A stretch of DNA of 64,000 nucleotides from Oscillibacter sp. (GCA_020025475.1 JAHHSA010000003.1:18287-82286), one strand, 5' to 3'. Positions 17,072 through 25,884 are shown, counted from the first letter of the stretch. The notes: generated by a model not told the origin, from the letters alone. Numbers and translations: made by a program.

Positions 17072-17287
17072 TCACCTCACAATAATGTTCTTTGTAATAT
17101 TTCGACCCAGCGCAAAGCGTGTGCCGCGGATCTTCACGATCAAAATGCCGTTTCCCTTGCAATTCAGTACGGAAACGGAACTTCCCCGGTTCATGCCCAA
17201 AGCCTCCAGCCGCTTTTCCATATTGACCGGCAGCTGGATCTCCTGGACCTGATAACTTCCACCCACAGTCCCTTCACTCAGCAGCAT
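17072..17287 (-). CDS. feoA: FeoA, SH3-like partner of FeoB
   Basis: A 71-aa SH3-fold protein with the FeoA pattern (EKRLEALGMNRGSSVSVL, then KIRGTRFALGRNIT). It is a cytoplasmic accessory needed for ferrous iron uptake by FeoB. It begins with ATG after AAGGAGGG and is the first gene of the feoA-feoB operon. Expression is expected to respond to iron, but no obvious Fur or DtxR-type box was recognised by eye in the leader. Confidence 0.93.
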   Translation of the reverse strand: MLLSEGTVGGSYQVQEIQLPVNMEKRLEALGMNRGSSVSVLNCKGNGILIVKIRGTRFALGRNITKNIIVR

Positions 17288-17364
17288 TTCCCGTCCCTCC
17301 TTCTCTCTCGTTGCGGAATTGGATTCCCACTCCCCTGATCAGAAAATGTCACATATAAAATAAA

Positions 17365-17393
17365 ATTATATACCTGTCTCATTGCACACGCAA
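17365..17393 (-). promoter_or_regulatory. Promoter of feoAB
   Basis: On the minus strand TTGCGT (17388-17393), 17 nt, TATAAT (17365-17370), about 80 nt before feoA, in an A/T-rich segment. Confidence 0.6.
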
Positions 17394-17519
17394 CAACGAA
17401 TCCGATTCAATCCTCCAAATGTCTGCTCCCTGTGTCTTAAAAGACAGTTATTTTTCCCAAAAATTCTCCTGTTTGAGAGTGGCAACGACCTGACCGGTCA
17501 TCGACCTACAGCAGACTGC

Positions 17520-17548
17520 TTGACAAATCTGGTCAATTTTGCTAGGAT
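17520..17548 (+). promoter_or_regulatory. Promoter of the YitT-family gene
   Basis: TTGACA (17520-17525), 17 nt, TAGGAT (17543-17548). The predicted transcript starts about at the base of the hairpin at 17558. Confidence 0.7.
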
Positions 17549-17557
17549 AACAAAGAA

Positions 17558-17604
17558 GAGCTTTTGCAGATCATATTTTTCTTGATCTGCAAAAGCTCTT
17601 TTTT
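17558..17604 (+). terminator. Terminator/attenuator hairpin in the yitT leader
   Basis: GAGCTTTTGCAGATCA and TGATCTGCAAAAGCTC pair perfectly over 16 bp and are followed by TTTTTT. It begins about 10 nt after the promoter -10 box and ends about 30 nt before the YitT start codon, so most transcripts should stop here unless the hairpin is overcome. Confidence 0.8.
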
Positions 17605-17632
17605 CATGTATATTTTGACAGGGGGCCACCAT

Positions 17633-18508
17633 ATGAATCTGAATTCCATCAAACAGTTTTGTAAGGAAACTGCCATTGAGACCATTGCCAGTCTGCTCAT
17701 TGCCGTGGGCATTTACAACTTCGCGGTGGCCTCCAAATTTCCCATGACAGGCTTTTCCGGCATTTCCATGATCTTATACCGACTATTTGAACTGCCTATT
17801 GGCCTGACGATCATGATACTGAACGTGCCGGTCGCCATCATCTGCTACCGACTGCTGGGCCGAAATTTTTTCCTCCGCTCCATGCGATGCATTGTGATCT
17901 CTTCTCTGATGATCGACTACCTGGCTCCCCTGCTGCCCATCTACGAGGGCAGCCGCATGATCTCTGCCATTTGTACCGGTGTGCTGGGCGGTCTCGGCTA
18001 TGCCATCGTCTACACCCAAAACTCCTCCACTGGCGGCACAGACTTTATCATCATGGCTGTCAAGGCCCTCAAGCCCTATCTATCCCTGGGCAAAATTGCC
18101 TTTCTCTCCGATGTGGGCATCATTCTGGTGGGTGGTATTCTCTTTGAGGACGTGGACGGCATCGTCTATGGCATGATTATCAATTTTCTGTTCGCCGTGG
18201 TGGTGGATAAGGTGGTCTACGGCATCAACGCCGGTAAGTTTGCCCTCATCATCACCGAGAAACACGGTCAGGAAATTGCAGACGCCATCGACGACTGCTG
18301 TGGCCGCGGCAGCACCATCATTCAGGGCAAGGGCGGCTATCAGGGCAGTCCCAAAGAGCTGGTGCTGGTGGCCTGTGATAACAAGCAGATGTTCTTTGTC
18401 CAGCAGACTGTAAAATCCGTGGACCCCGCCGCCTTTACGGTGGTGCTGGAATCCAATGAAGTCCATGGTGAGGGCTTCCAGATGTTCAACATCGGTGAAA
18501 ACAAGTAA
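17633..18508 (+). CDS. YitT family membrane protein
   Basis: A 291-aa protein with about five hydrophobic segments in the first 200 residues (YitT/DUF161 type, with YNFAVASKFPMTGFSGISMIL replaced here by its own variant around residues 28-50) and a soluble C-terminal DUF2179 domain (about 210-290: ALIITEKHGQEIADAI, GSTIIQGKGGY). These proteins are common in Firmicutes; function is not established. The ATG at 17633 has only a GGGGG stretch as ribosome site. Longer in-frame starts overlap the attenuator hairpin and are unlikely. It is transcribed alone, with hairpins before and after. Confidence 0.88.
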   Translation: MNLNSIKQFCKETAIETIASLLIAVGIYNFAVASKFPMTGFSGISMILYRLFELPIGLTIMILNVPVAIICYRLLGRNFFLRSMRCIVISSLMIDYLAPLLPIYEGSRMISAICTGVLGGLGYAIVYTQNSSTGGTDFIIMAVKALKPYLSLGKIAFLSDVGIILVGGILFEDVDGIVYGMIINFLFAVVVDKVVYGINAGKFALIITEKHGQEIADAIDDCCGRGSTIIQGKGGYQGSPKELVLVACDNKQMFFVQQTVKSVDPAAFTVVLESNEVHGEGFQMFNIGENK

Positions 18509-18530
18509 GCTTTCTCCATACACACAAAAT

Positions 18531-18567
18531 TGCCCGGCACATCTTGGATGTGCCGGGCAGCTTTTTA
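18531..18567. terminator. Terminator between yitT and the convergent operon
   Basis: TGCCCGGCACATC and GATGTGCCGGGCA flank TTG; T5 follows on the plus strand. It serves the YitT gene and probably also the minus-strand operon ending at 18565. Confidence 0.85.
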
Positions 18568-19497
18568 TACCTGGTTTTCTTCATTGCGGAACTCTTCCCG
18601 GGCTTTCTGATAGCCGTCCTCAAATCCAGCTCTGCGGGCTTGCTCCACTGCGTCAGCCTCTACCAGAAGCCCCTGTTCCCGCATGGATTCCCACCTGGAC
18701 ATCTCAACCGGTTCCCGTCGGCCGTTTTTATCCAGGTAAAAGCGTTCGTGTTCTACCCGGTCTGCCAGATCGTCCGCGGTCATATCCCGGAACGCAGTCG
18801 GAACCTCCAATGCCAGCGTCCAGGATTCCGTGTTACTTTCTGCACGTACAAAGGCATGATTCACCCCAAGCTCCGCCACCAGACGAACCGCCGGCTGTGC
18901 TGCTTTGGCAAACTCCCCGGAAGATTCATAGTCACCTGTCAGACGGATATCCACCGACCGGTTCAAAGTCTCCATACTGCCCATGGGCTGAATGTGCACA
19001 TATACATTCTGCACTGTGGTTGCATCCAGCTTTTCGTAAATCTCCTCCCGCAGGTCCGTCTCCCGGATCTGCATCTCATTCAAACCAGCAGGCCCGTACA
19101 GCTCCCATAGATCTGGCACAATGGAGGCCCCCACCGCGCCGAAAATGAGAAACAGGCACAACAGAGACAGTCCGAATCCCACTTTCACCTGTTGGTCTCT
19201 GTGGCGCAGAGCCGCAAACAGGATCTCTCCGCCCAGCACCACCAGAATGAGGGGTGCCAGCTTCGCCACCCGCAGCAGTTCCATCTGCGGAATCAGGAGT
19301 CTGAGCGTCACCAGGATACCCACAGCCACCAGCATCACACCCAGGGTAATCCGGCCCACAAAGAGAGGTCTCTCTCGCTTTGGTATTGCCGCTTTTTGCC
19401 GTTCTGGAGAAACCGGCGGTGTTTTCGTCTGCTGGCTCTTCTCCTCTGTCACGGTCTGCTCCAGCAATCGGCTGTCCTGTTTTTCCAGCTCACTCAT
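18565..19497 (-). CDS. Membrane protein of the sigma/anti-sigma operon (LiaF/DUF5668-like TM region)
   Basis: A 310-aa protein from the ATG at 19497, which follows AGGAGGA; an earlier ATG contains that ribosome site. Residues 1-45 are polar, then about four hydrophobic segments (ITLGVMLVAVGILVTLRLL, LAPLILVVLGGEILFAAL, FGLSLLCLFLIFGAVGASI) precede a soluble domain of about 180 residues. The membrane part resembles LiaF/DUF5668-type proteins that act in envelope stress sensing. I do not recognise the soluble part. It is the fourth gene of a chain in which each start overlaps the previous stop, so it likely works with the sigma factor and anti-sigma factor. Confidence 0.65.
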   Translation of the reverse strand: MSELEKQDSRLLEQTVTEEKSQQTKTPPVSPERQKAAIPKRERPLFVGRITLGVMLVAVGILVTLRLLIPQMELLRVAKLAPLILVVLGGEILFAALRHRDQQVKVGFGLSLLCLFLIFGAVGASIVPDLWELYGPAGLNEMQIRETDLREEIYEKLDATTVQNVYVHIQPMGSMETLNRSVDIRLTGDYESSGEFAKAAQPAVRLVAELGVNHAFVRAESNTESWTLALEVPTAFRDMTADDLADRVEHERFYLDKNGRREPVEMSRWESMREQGLLVEADAVEQARRAGFEDGYQKAREEFRNEENQV

Positions 19498-20071
19498 GGG
19501 AGTCCTCCTCCCCATAGTAGCGCTCGAAGTCCTCCTCTGCGGGCTTTTTCCTACTACCCCTGATCAGCCAGAAACCAACCATCACAAAGATCACTCCCAC
19601 AGCAATCTGAGGGACTGCATAGAGAATGTCCCTCAGCAAACCAGCCAGATAACTGTCTCCCAGCAGGTCCACCAGATCACGCAGCAGCGGACTCACCAGT
19701 GTGGTATAGAGTCCCGACACGCCTAAAATCACCAAGCCCCATCCGATTAGATGAGTCTTTCCTGAGAGTAGTTTCTGAAGGTCTCCCTGTGCCAGATTCA
19801 TATGCAACAGGAAGTCGTCCTCCGGCAGATCCGACCGCAGGCCGGTCTCATACTCACGAATCTGGGCTCTGAGGTTGATGGAGTCAAAAAAGCTGTACAT
19901 GTACACCACAGCGGAAAAGGCCATGAGCACCGGCAGCAGGCTCGCCCCCACCATAATGGGCACCACAAAGGCCACAACCAGGCTCAGTCCGCGCCGCATG
20001 TAGCCCTGGTACATTTGACCGGCACCGGGGCAGAGGGAAAATAAAAAGTTCAAAAAACCGTTTCGTCTCAT
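19490..20071 (-). CDS. Small multi-pass membrane protein, TM2-like
   Basis: A 193-aa protein. Its N-terminus (NFLFSLCPGAGQMYQGYMRRGLS) resembles TM2-domain proteins, which have a P.GAGQ.Y.G hairpin between two spans. Two further spans lie near residues 105-130 and 150-170, ending in an acidic tail (RYYGEEDSHE). Function is unknown. The ATG overlaps the anti-sigma stop by 4 nt. Position suggests a membrane component regulated by, or regulating, the upstream sigma factor. Confidence 0.7.
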   Translation of the reverse strand: MRRNGFLNFLFSLCPGAGQMYQGYMRRGLSLVVAFVVPIMVGASLLPVLMAFSAVVYMYSFFDSINLRAQIREYETGLRSDLPEDDFLLHMNLAQGDLQKLLSGKTHLIGWGLVILGVSGLYTTLVSPLLRDLVDLLGDSYLAGLLRDILYAVPQIAVGVIFVMVGFWLIRGSRKKPAEEDFERYYGEEDSHE

Positions 20072-20574
20072 TTAGATGTATCCTCCATATTCTGAATAAA
20101 AGATTCCTGATTCTGTCTGTTCCGTGTGCGGGTACCGGAGACTGCCGCAGTGCGCACCCTGGCGGACCAATCGTTGACCCTGTCCAGAATCTCCCGGCTC
20201 AAGGTGTGTTCGGTAGTGATCTGCTGCTGGAAAAACTCCGGTGGCTGTACCAGTGTTTCCCCCACCGCTGCCAGGGTGCCGCTGTACCACAGCATACCGC
20301 CTATAAACACCGCTGCCGCCGCAGAGGCATACCGGCGTACAGTGTCGTTCCACCGCCGTTTTTTCACCTTCCACATCACCGGGAGAGCCTGGTCTCTGGG
20401 CACTGATTCCAGCGTGTCTCCGGTCAGGAGCGCGGTATAACGGTCCACACAGCGGTCACAGCAGCTCAGGTGTTCACCTGCCTCCAGCCGCTGCAGCTCC
20501 GACAGGCTGCCGTCCAGCAGGGCCGTCAGGGCCTTGTCGGTCAAATGTCCGTCAGGCAAAAATAACTCTGTCAC
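20068..20574 (-). CDS. Zinc-finger anti-sigma factor
   Basis: A 168-aa protein with a cytosolic ZAS-type N-terminus (H-x3-C-x2-C in EHLSCCDRC, residues about 33-41), one membrane span near 85-105 (ASAAAAVFIGGMLWYSGTLA) and an extracytoplasmic tail of about 60 residues. ZAS proteins hold an ECF sigma factor inactive until a signal outside releases it. The start is GTG (AAGGAG 9 nt upstream), overlapping the sigma stop by 4 nt. The conserved pairing with the adjacent sigma gene strongly supports the call. Confidence 0.85.
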   Translation of the reverse strand: MTELFLPDGHLTDKALTALLDGSLSELQRLEAGEHLSCCDRCVDRYTALLTGDTLESVPRDQALPVMWKVKKRRWNDTVRRYASAAAAVFIGGMLWYSGTLAAVGETLVQPPEFFQQQITTEHTLSREILDRVNDWSARVRTAAVSGTRTRNRQNQESFIQNMEDTSK

Positions 20575-21083
20575 GCTTCTTCACTCCTTTCCCGCAGTTG
20601 CTCTTTCAGCAGCTTTCTGGCTCTCGATACTTGACTGTACACCGTTTTGGTGGGTCTTCGGAGAGTCAGTGCAATTTCGTCCACTGACTTTTCCTCCAGG
20701 AAATATAATTGGGATACCTGTAAGTAAGGTTCTTTCAAGTGATTCACCAGCTGACGGATGGCCTCTGTCTCGCTCTCCGTCACCAGCAGCTCCTCCGGTC
20801 CCGGTGGTGCCGTACCAGGGAGAGTCATAGCCTCCTCCCCGGGAACGATGACTTTTCGGTGCCAGGCAGAACGGAGATAGTCCGTCGCCTTGTTGGAGGC
20901 GATGCGGACCAGCCATGGCCGAAGCTTCTCCGCAGGACACTCCTCCATATGGATGTAGGCCGCCAGAAAGGTTTCCTGTGTCAGGTCCTCAGCCAGTTGA
21001 TGGTCTCGAACCAGCTGACAGCAAACCGTATACACCAGGCTCTGGTATTGACTGACAATATTGCTGAATTGATGATCGGTCAC
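20571..21083 (-). CDS. ECF-type RNA polymerase sigma factor
   Basis: About 170 aa. Region 2 includes YTVCCQLVRDHQLAEDLTQETFLAA and region 4 includes LKEPYLQVSQLYFLEEKSVDEIA, RPTKTVYSQVSRARKLL. Several GTG codons could start the frame (21098, 21095, 21083). The GTG at 21083 has the best-spaced ribosome site (GAGGTG, about 5 nt). It heads a four-gene overlapping operon with a zinc anti-sigma factor and two membrane proteins. Confidence 0.9.
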   Translation of the reverse strand: MTDHQFSNIVSQYQSLVYTVCCQLVRDHQLAEDLTQETFLAAYIHMEECPAEKLRPWLVRIASNKATDYLRSAWHRKVIVPGEEAMTLPGTAPPGPEELLVTESETEAIRQLVNHLKEPYLQVSQLYFLEEKSVDEIALTLRRPTKTVYSQVSRARKLLKEQLRERSEEA

Positions 21084-21231
21084 GCTGCACCTCACCACCT
21101 TTCTGTTGCTTCCGTTCTGCCATTATAGACGAGACAGTCTACACGTTTTCTTCAACTTTTGCAAAAATAGTTTTTCAGATGCAGCGCATCACGGACCTCC
21201 AATCCCCAGGGGGGGCACTTCCAATCACGAC

Positions 21232-21269
21232 AAAAGGGCCCCGGTTCCACGGAACCGGGGCCCTTTTTT
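21232..21269. terminator. Terminator of the sigma/DUF4179 operon
   Basis: AAAAGGGCCCCGGTTCC and GGAACCGGGGCCCTTTT with a four-base ACG-type loop; T-run on the plus side and TTTT on the minus side. It lies just after the DUF4179 stop at 21273 (minus strand). Confidence 0.85.
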
Positions 21270-21272
21270 GTA

Positions 21273-22340
21273 TCAGCGGAGAGGGAATTCCACGCCGCCA
21301 ACGCAGATAGCAGCAATGTGGTCCAGCTGCTGAATCGAGTCAAACATGCGGCTCTTGGTGCACTCGGTCACCCCGTTTTTCGGACTGATGGAGCCGCCGG
21401 AGCTGCTCAGGTCTGTCACCGTTCCATCGATGCCCACCAACAGAATTTCCACGTTCTCCAAGTACCGACGCATGCTCTCTGCATCCTCCGGGCTGGTCTG
21501 GCCGCTGGCCTGGTCGGACCACACCAGTTCCTGATCCACCGTATAGCTGACGCTGATGCCCACAGGGGAGATCTGAATGCTGTCCACTGTGTAGGTCATG
21601 TCATGCTGGCGGAAGGTTTTGCCGTTCCCGTCCAGAATCATCGAGCTGTCCTCATAGTTCAACTCAAAGTTCAGCTTCCACTTGCCCTCTGCCAGCGTGG
21701 TCGGCTTTCCGTCTTCCCCGATCAACCACAGATTCCGGAGCTGCGCCTTTGCACTGTTGCCGACCACCGGCACATCACAGCTGCGCTGCTGCACGTACTG
21801 GATGGAATTGTCGCCGGGCACCGGGTCCGTGAAGTAAGAACCTCCGTGACTGCCACCCAGAATGCCGGTATCCAAATCGCCGTCCTCAAACATCAAAGGC
21901 AGATATCCAAACTCGTTGCCCTGGATGTCGAAGATCTCGCCGTCGTCACGGGTGATGGTGTAGACCACGCAGACGCTGGTCCGGTCGCCGATCACAGCAT
22001 CCGCAGTGATGGTGAGACCACCGTCCGTAGTGCTGGCCCCTATCGGGCGGCCAATCCGATTCACGATCTCGGTCTCTGCTGCGCCGCCGCCAAAGACATT
22101 GGCGAAGGCGTCTCCTGCGTTTTTTAAAACACCGGTAGCGCCGGTGGTAATCGCCAGAGCGCCTGCCAGGCAGGCTGCCAGAATGGCCACCCGACCGATG
22201 GGATGAATATAGCGCTTGCGCTCTTGGGAGGTTGTATCCTGCCCGACGGCCTCTACCAGCTTCCGGGTCATTTCTGCCTTCTGTTCCTTTGAAAAAGAGA
22301 GATCATTCACAGCTCTCCGATAATCAAACTCAGTTTTCAT
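21273..22340 (-). CDS. DUF4179-type sigma-linked membrane protein
   Basis: A 355-aa single-span protein. A cytosolic segment of about 45 residues (including FSKEQKAEMTRKLVEA) precedes one membrane span (VAILAACLAGALAITTGATGV) and a large extracytoplasmic domain with DUF4179-like features (AFANVFGG near residue 80, then ADAVIGDRTSVCVVYTI). Such proteins commonly follow ECF-like sigma genes in Clostridia and are presumed anti-sigma factors or sensors. The ATG overlaps the sigma stop by 11 nt, so expression is coupled. Confidence 0.8.
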   Translation of the reverse strand: MKTEFDYRRAVNDLSFSKEQKAEMTRKLVEAVGQDTTSQERKRYIHPIGRVAILAACLAGALAITTGATGVLKNAGDAFANVFGGGAAETEIVNRIGRPIGASTTDGGLTITADAVIGDRTSVCVVYTITRDDGEIFDIQGNEFGYLPLMFEDGDLDTGILGGSHGGSYFTDPVPGDNSIQYVQQRSCDVPVVGNSAKAQLRNLWLIGEDGKPTTLAEGKWKLNFELNYEDSSMILDGNGKTFRQHDMTYTVDSIQISPVGISVSYTVDQELVWSDQASGQTSPEDAESMRRYLENVEILLVGIDGTVTDLSSSGGSISPKNGVTECTKSRMFDSIQQLDHIAAICVGGVEFPLR

Positions 22341-22812
22341 ATAATTCTCCTTTCAGTAACCAATGCAGCTGCTTTCTGGCCCGGGCCAGCCGGGTGTAAA
22401 CCGTATTGGAAGAGATTTCCAGAATGTTGGCAATTTCCTCAGCCCGATAGCCTTCATAGTAGAAAAGCTCAATCACAACCCGGTATTTCTCCGGCAGTTC
22501 ATTCACGGCGTCCAGCACCGGGCTGTCCGGCTCCGGGGGTGCTGCCAGCTCTGTGCAGTCCTCCAGGCCGCAGCTTTTCTTCCGCCAGTGACTTTTCAGA
22601 AGATCCTTGCACTGGTTGGCCGCCATCCGCAAAATCCAGGCCCGCTCATGGTCCTTGCTTTCAAAGTCTTTTGGGTCTGTCAGCAGTTTTAAAAAAACAG
22701 TCTGACAGATATCCTGCGCATCTGCCGTATTTTTAAGGTAGCTGTAACTCAGCCGCAGGATGGCATCTGCATAAGTCTCTACCAGATATGCCGCCCGCTC
22801 TTCCTGATTCAT
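22330..22812 (-). CDS. ECF-type RNA polymerase sigma factor
   Basis: 160 aa from the ATG at 22812, which lies 9 nt after AAAGGAG; two ATG codons immediately after the ribosome site are too close. Region 2 has YADAILRLSYSYLKNTADAQ and DICQTVFLKLL; region 4 has LPEKYRVVIELFYYEGYRAEEI, ILEISSNTVYTRLARARKQL. It is followed, with overlap, by the DUF4179 membrane protein gene. This is the third ECF factor in 10 kb. Confidence 0.9.
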   Translation of the reverse strand: MNQEERAAYLVETYADAILRLSYSYLKNTADAQDICQTVFLKLLTDPKDFESKDHERAWILRMAANQCKDLLKSHWRKKSCGLEDCTELAAPPEPDSPVLDAVNELPEKYRVVIELFYYEGYRAEEIANILEISSNTVYTRLARARKQLHWLLKGELYEN

Positions 22813-22906
22813 ACTCATCATCTCCTTTGAGCGCTCTATCCCATACACGATTCAGCCATCCGAATCCTTTCACATCAGGAAAAATTTTTACAAAACAGCA
22901 CAGAGA

Positions 22907-22933
22907 CCCCGGCGCAGGTTGTCTGCGCCGGGG
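22907..22933 (-). terminator. Hairpin after the Bce-type permease gene
   Basis: CCCCGGCGCAG and CTGCGCCGGGG flank GTTGT. On the minus strand it follows the permease stop (23008) by about 75 nt; the T-tract is weak. Confidence 0.55.
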
Positions 22934-23007
22934 GATGTTTCACGGGTGCACTGTAGAAATAGAGGACAGAACCGCCACCGTCTCCATCCCAGCCAGAATA
23001 TGCCCTC

Positions 23008-25032
23008 TCATGCCTGGCCTCCGCTGATGAGGCGGTAATAGACATTGGAAGTAACACGGTACACCACCACATAGAACAGAGCAAACACGGCAAAGCAGAT
23101 GCCGGAGATCGCCATAAACAGCGTGGTATCCGTGAGATTGAACATCATCATAATTTTCTGCACCATGGGGAAGGCAAAAATCAGATGGCAGCCCGCCAGC
23201 AGCAGAGGCAGGAAAAACACCGTCAGAAGCTGGGAATTGATGCTCTTGCGGATCTCCGGCTTGGTCATGCCCACCTTCTGCATGATATCGAACCGGGCCT
23301 GGTCCTCGTACCCCTCGGAAATCTGCTTATAGTAAAGAATCAGCACTGCCGCAAACAAAAACACGACCGACAGCAGGATGCCCAGATAGAAGAGGCCTCC
23401 GTAAAGGGTCAGGAAGTTCTCTCGCTCCATTGTGCGGGACTCCATGACGCAGCTGTACTGGTAAAGCTGTTTCAGCGACTCCCGTTCCGCCCCCAGCGGA
23501 GTATATCCCTCCCAGTAGTTGGCCTGGCCTGCTTTGTCCAGTCCGGTATCGAAGCTGTAGTTCCAGCTGTAGAATATTCCCTGCTTCTCTTCATTTTCCA
23601 GCTGTGCCACAGCTGCATCCGGATCCGCCACCACCAGAATCATGGTAGGCATCACATTCATGGCCGCCTGCCGATTGGCAATCATTCCGTCCAGCTGATG
23701 CTTAATGGTGTAGGTCCTGCCCCCCGCAAAATCAATGGTTCCATAGGGATAGGACCCCCGGTTCAGATAGAGCAGGGCCTCCTCCGCCGCCAGAGTCTCC
23801 TGGGTGTCCATCATGACATTGTAGTCCTCCAGGGAGAGGAAAATAATCTGATTCATATGAGGCATGGCCTCCAAGGTGAATGCGTAGCCCCGAGTCTTTT
23901 GCACTTCGACCCGGTTCTCCTGCACATAGCCTACCAGGGTTCTGGACGTCCAGGCCACTGCATTCCGAGGCTCCACACCATACTCCGGTGCTTTCCCGTC
24001 AATATCGGCCCGAATGGCCGCCACGCAAGGGAGAAGGTCTTCCATGCGGTCTGCATCGACCTGAAAGTTCATCTCCCGGGGATAGCGCTCCGCCACCGCG
24101 TCCTGCACCCCCAGATACAGGCAGGCCGTGGAGGACAAGGTCACCAGTACCATAGTGGCCAGAATGCAGACGGAAGCCAGTCCGGCACCGTTGCGCTTCA
24201 TCCGGTAGGCCATGGAGGAAACGGATACGAAATGGTGTTTCTGATAGTAATAGTGCTTGTTCTTCTGCAAGACGCGGCACAGCAGCACAGATCCGAAAAT
24301 CATCAGCAGATAGGTAGCCACAATCACCATCAAGACGGCATTAAAAAACCACGCCAGAGCCGTTGTCGGGTCTGCCACCTCCACAGCCAGGTAGTAGGCT
24401 GCTGCCAATAAGGCCACACCACCCAGTCCCATCACCCAATTTGCTTTGGGTGGTCTTTCCCCGCTCTGCTCGCTGCCCAGCAGCGTCAAGGCCCCGGAAA
24501 AGCGGATTTTCCGCCAGTTGTTCAGATAGAGCAGCAGAAAGATGGGGAGATAGGTCCGAATCGGTGCCAGCAGGCTCTGGGGTGGAACAGAGAGCTGATA
24601 GTTGACCTCCGCCTCCATGATATGGAGAAACCCCAGCTCCACCAACTTGGAAAAAGCCGCACCGGCTGCCAGTCCGAAAACCAGTGCCACGGTCGCAGTG
24701 TAAATCGTCTCCCACAGCAGGATCTGACCAAGAGGGCCTTTCCCCATGCCCAATACATGATACAGACCGAATTCCTTCCTCCGCCGCCGCATGAGAAAGC
24801 TGTTGGTATAAAAGAGAAAGATCAGAGCAAAGACCGCAAGGATGCCGTAGCCCATTTCAAAAAACGCCTTGAGACTGCCCATAAAGGGCATCTCAGTCAA
24901 AATCGGGTCCCGGACCAGAAAGCTCATGAAATAGCTCATCATCACCAGGCTGCCGCAGGTCAGCAGGTACGGTCCATAAAGTTGTTTATTTTTCCGCATT
25001 CCGTCCAGAGCCAGCTTCGCATAGAGTTTCAT
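23008..25032 (-). CDS. Bce-type ABC transporter permease
   Basis: A 674-aa FtsX/BceB-type permease with ten likely membrane spans: one at the N-terminus, three around residues 55-160, further spans to about 300, then a large extracellular domain of about 200 residues (roughly 310-520) and four C-terminal spans. Family members remove or shield peptide antibiotics such as bacitracin from lipid II-cycle targets and also act as the sensor for the partner kinase. The ATG overlaps the ATPase stop by 4 nt. The ATPase, kinase and regulator of the same module lie directly upstream. Confidence 0.88.
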   Translation of the reverse strand: MKLYAKLALDGMRKNKQLYGPYLLTCGSLVMMSYFMSFLVRDPILTEMPFMGSLKAFFEMGYGILAVFALIFLFYTNSFLMRRRRKEFGLYHVLGMGKGPLGQILLWETIYTATVALVFGLAAGAAFSKLVELGFLHIMEAEVNYQLSVPPQSLLAPIRTYLPIFLLLYLNNWRKIRFSGALTLLGSEQSGERPPKANWVMGLGGVALLAAAYYLAVEVADPTTALAWFFNAVLMVIVATYLLMIFGSVLLCRVLQKNKHYYYQKHHFVSVSSMAYRMKRNGAGLASVCILATMVLVTLSSTACLYLGVQDAVAERYPREMNFQVDADRMEDLLPCVAAIRADIDGKAPEYGVEPRNAVAWTSRTLVGYVQENRVEVQKTRGYAFTLEAMPHMNQIIFLSLEDYNVMMDTQETLAAEEALLYLNRGSYPYGTIDFAGGRTYTIKHQLDGMIANRQAAMNVMPTMILVVADPDAAVAQLENEEKQGIFYSWNYSFDTGLDKAGQANYWEGYTPLGAERESLKQLYQYSCVMESRTMERENFLTLYGGLFYLGILLSVVFLFAAVLILYYKQISEGYEDQARFDIMQKVGMTKPEIRKSINSQLLTVFFLPLLLAGCHLIFAFPMVQKIMMMFNLTDTTLFMAISGICFAVFALFYVVVYRVTSNVYYRLISGGQA

Positions 25033-25793
25033 GCCTGATCACCGCCTGTCGCCAGCAGCGTCAAGGTGTCGCTGATCTTCTGGTAGAACTGCTGATCGGT
25101 GTCTGTGCCCCGGTAAAGCTGGTGGAAGATTTCTCCATCTCGGATAAACAGCACCCGTCCGGCGGAGCTTGCCGCCTTCACGGAATGAGTCACCATCAAA
25201 ATGGTCTGGCCCTCCCTGTTTACCTCCCCAAAGAGGCGCAGCAGCTCATCGGAGGAGCGGGAATCCAGGGCGCCGGTGGGCTCATCCGCCAGCAGCAGCT
25301 TAGGATTTGTGATGAGGGCACGGGCCGCAGCTGCCCGCTGCTTCTGACCACCGGAGACCTCGTAGGGATATTTTTTCAGGAGCTTTCCCAGACCAAGCTG
25401 CTCTGTCAGCGGTGAGAGCCGATCCTGCATCTCCCGGTGCGACTTGCCTGCAAGCACCAGGGGCAGATAGATGTTGTCCTCCAGGGTAAAGGTATCCAGC
25501 AGATTGAATTCCTGGAACACAAAGCCCAGGTGGTCCCGGCGGAAGGCGCTGATCTCCGACTCCCGGATGGCCGTGATATTCTGGCCACCCAACAGAACTG
25601 TACCCGCCGTAGGCTTGTCCAGCGCCGCCAGGATGTTCAGCAGGGTGGTCTTTCCGGAGCCGGATTCGCCCATGATGGCTACATACTCCCCCTGCTCCAC
25701 GGTAAAACTGACATTTTTCAATGCCTCTATCCGGTTGCCGCCCAATCGGGTCACATATACTTTTTTCAAGTCCCTGACTTCTAAGATTGCCAT
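25029..25793 (-). CDS. Bce-type ABC transporter ATPase
   Basis: A 254-aa ABC ATPase with Walker A GESGSGKTTLLN, Q-loop region FVFQEFNLLDTFTLEDN, signature YEVSGGQKQRAAAARAL and Walker B LLLADEPTGALDS. The FNLLDTFTLEDN segment is typical of BceA/VraF-like antimicrobial-peptide transporters. The start follows AAAGGAGAG. A 111-nt gap separates it from the kinase gene; it contains a BceR-type operator, so the transporter genes likely have their own inducible promoter. Confidence 0.92.
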   Translation of the reverse strand: MAILEVRDLKKVYVTRLGGNRIEALKNVSFTVEQGEYVAIMGESGSGKTTLLNILAALDKPTAGTVLLGGQNITAIRESEISAFRRDHLGFVFQEFNLLDTFTLEDNIYLPLVLAGKSHREMQDRLSPLTEQLGLGKLLKKYPYEVSGGQKQRAAAARALITNPKLLLADEPTGALDSRSSDELLRLFGEVNREGQTILMVTHSVKAASSAGRVLFIRDGEIFHQLYRGTDTDQQFYQKISDTLTLLATGGDQA

Positions 25794-25884
25794 ATTGATC
25801 TCTCCTTTGGTGATTCTGGGACCATTGTAACAAAGATGGGAAATGCATCGCCATCGAACCGGCTTACATTTCCCATCGTAATAC

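Noticed and set aside
17288..17400. A Fur or DtxR box before feoA
   Set aside because: I looked for the 19-bp iron boxes and saw no convincing dyad, only A/T-rich sequence.
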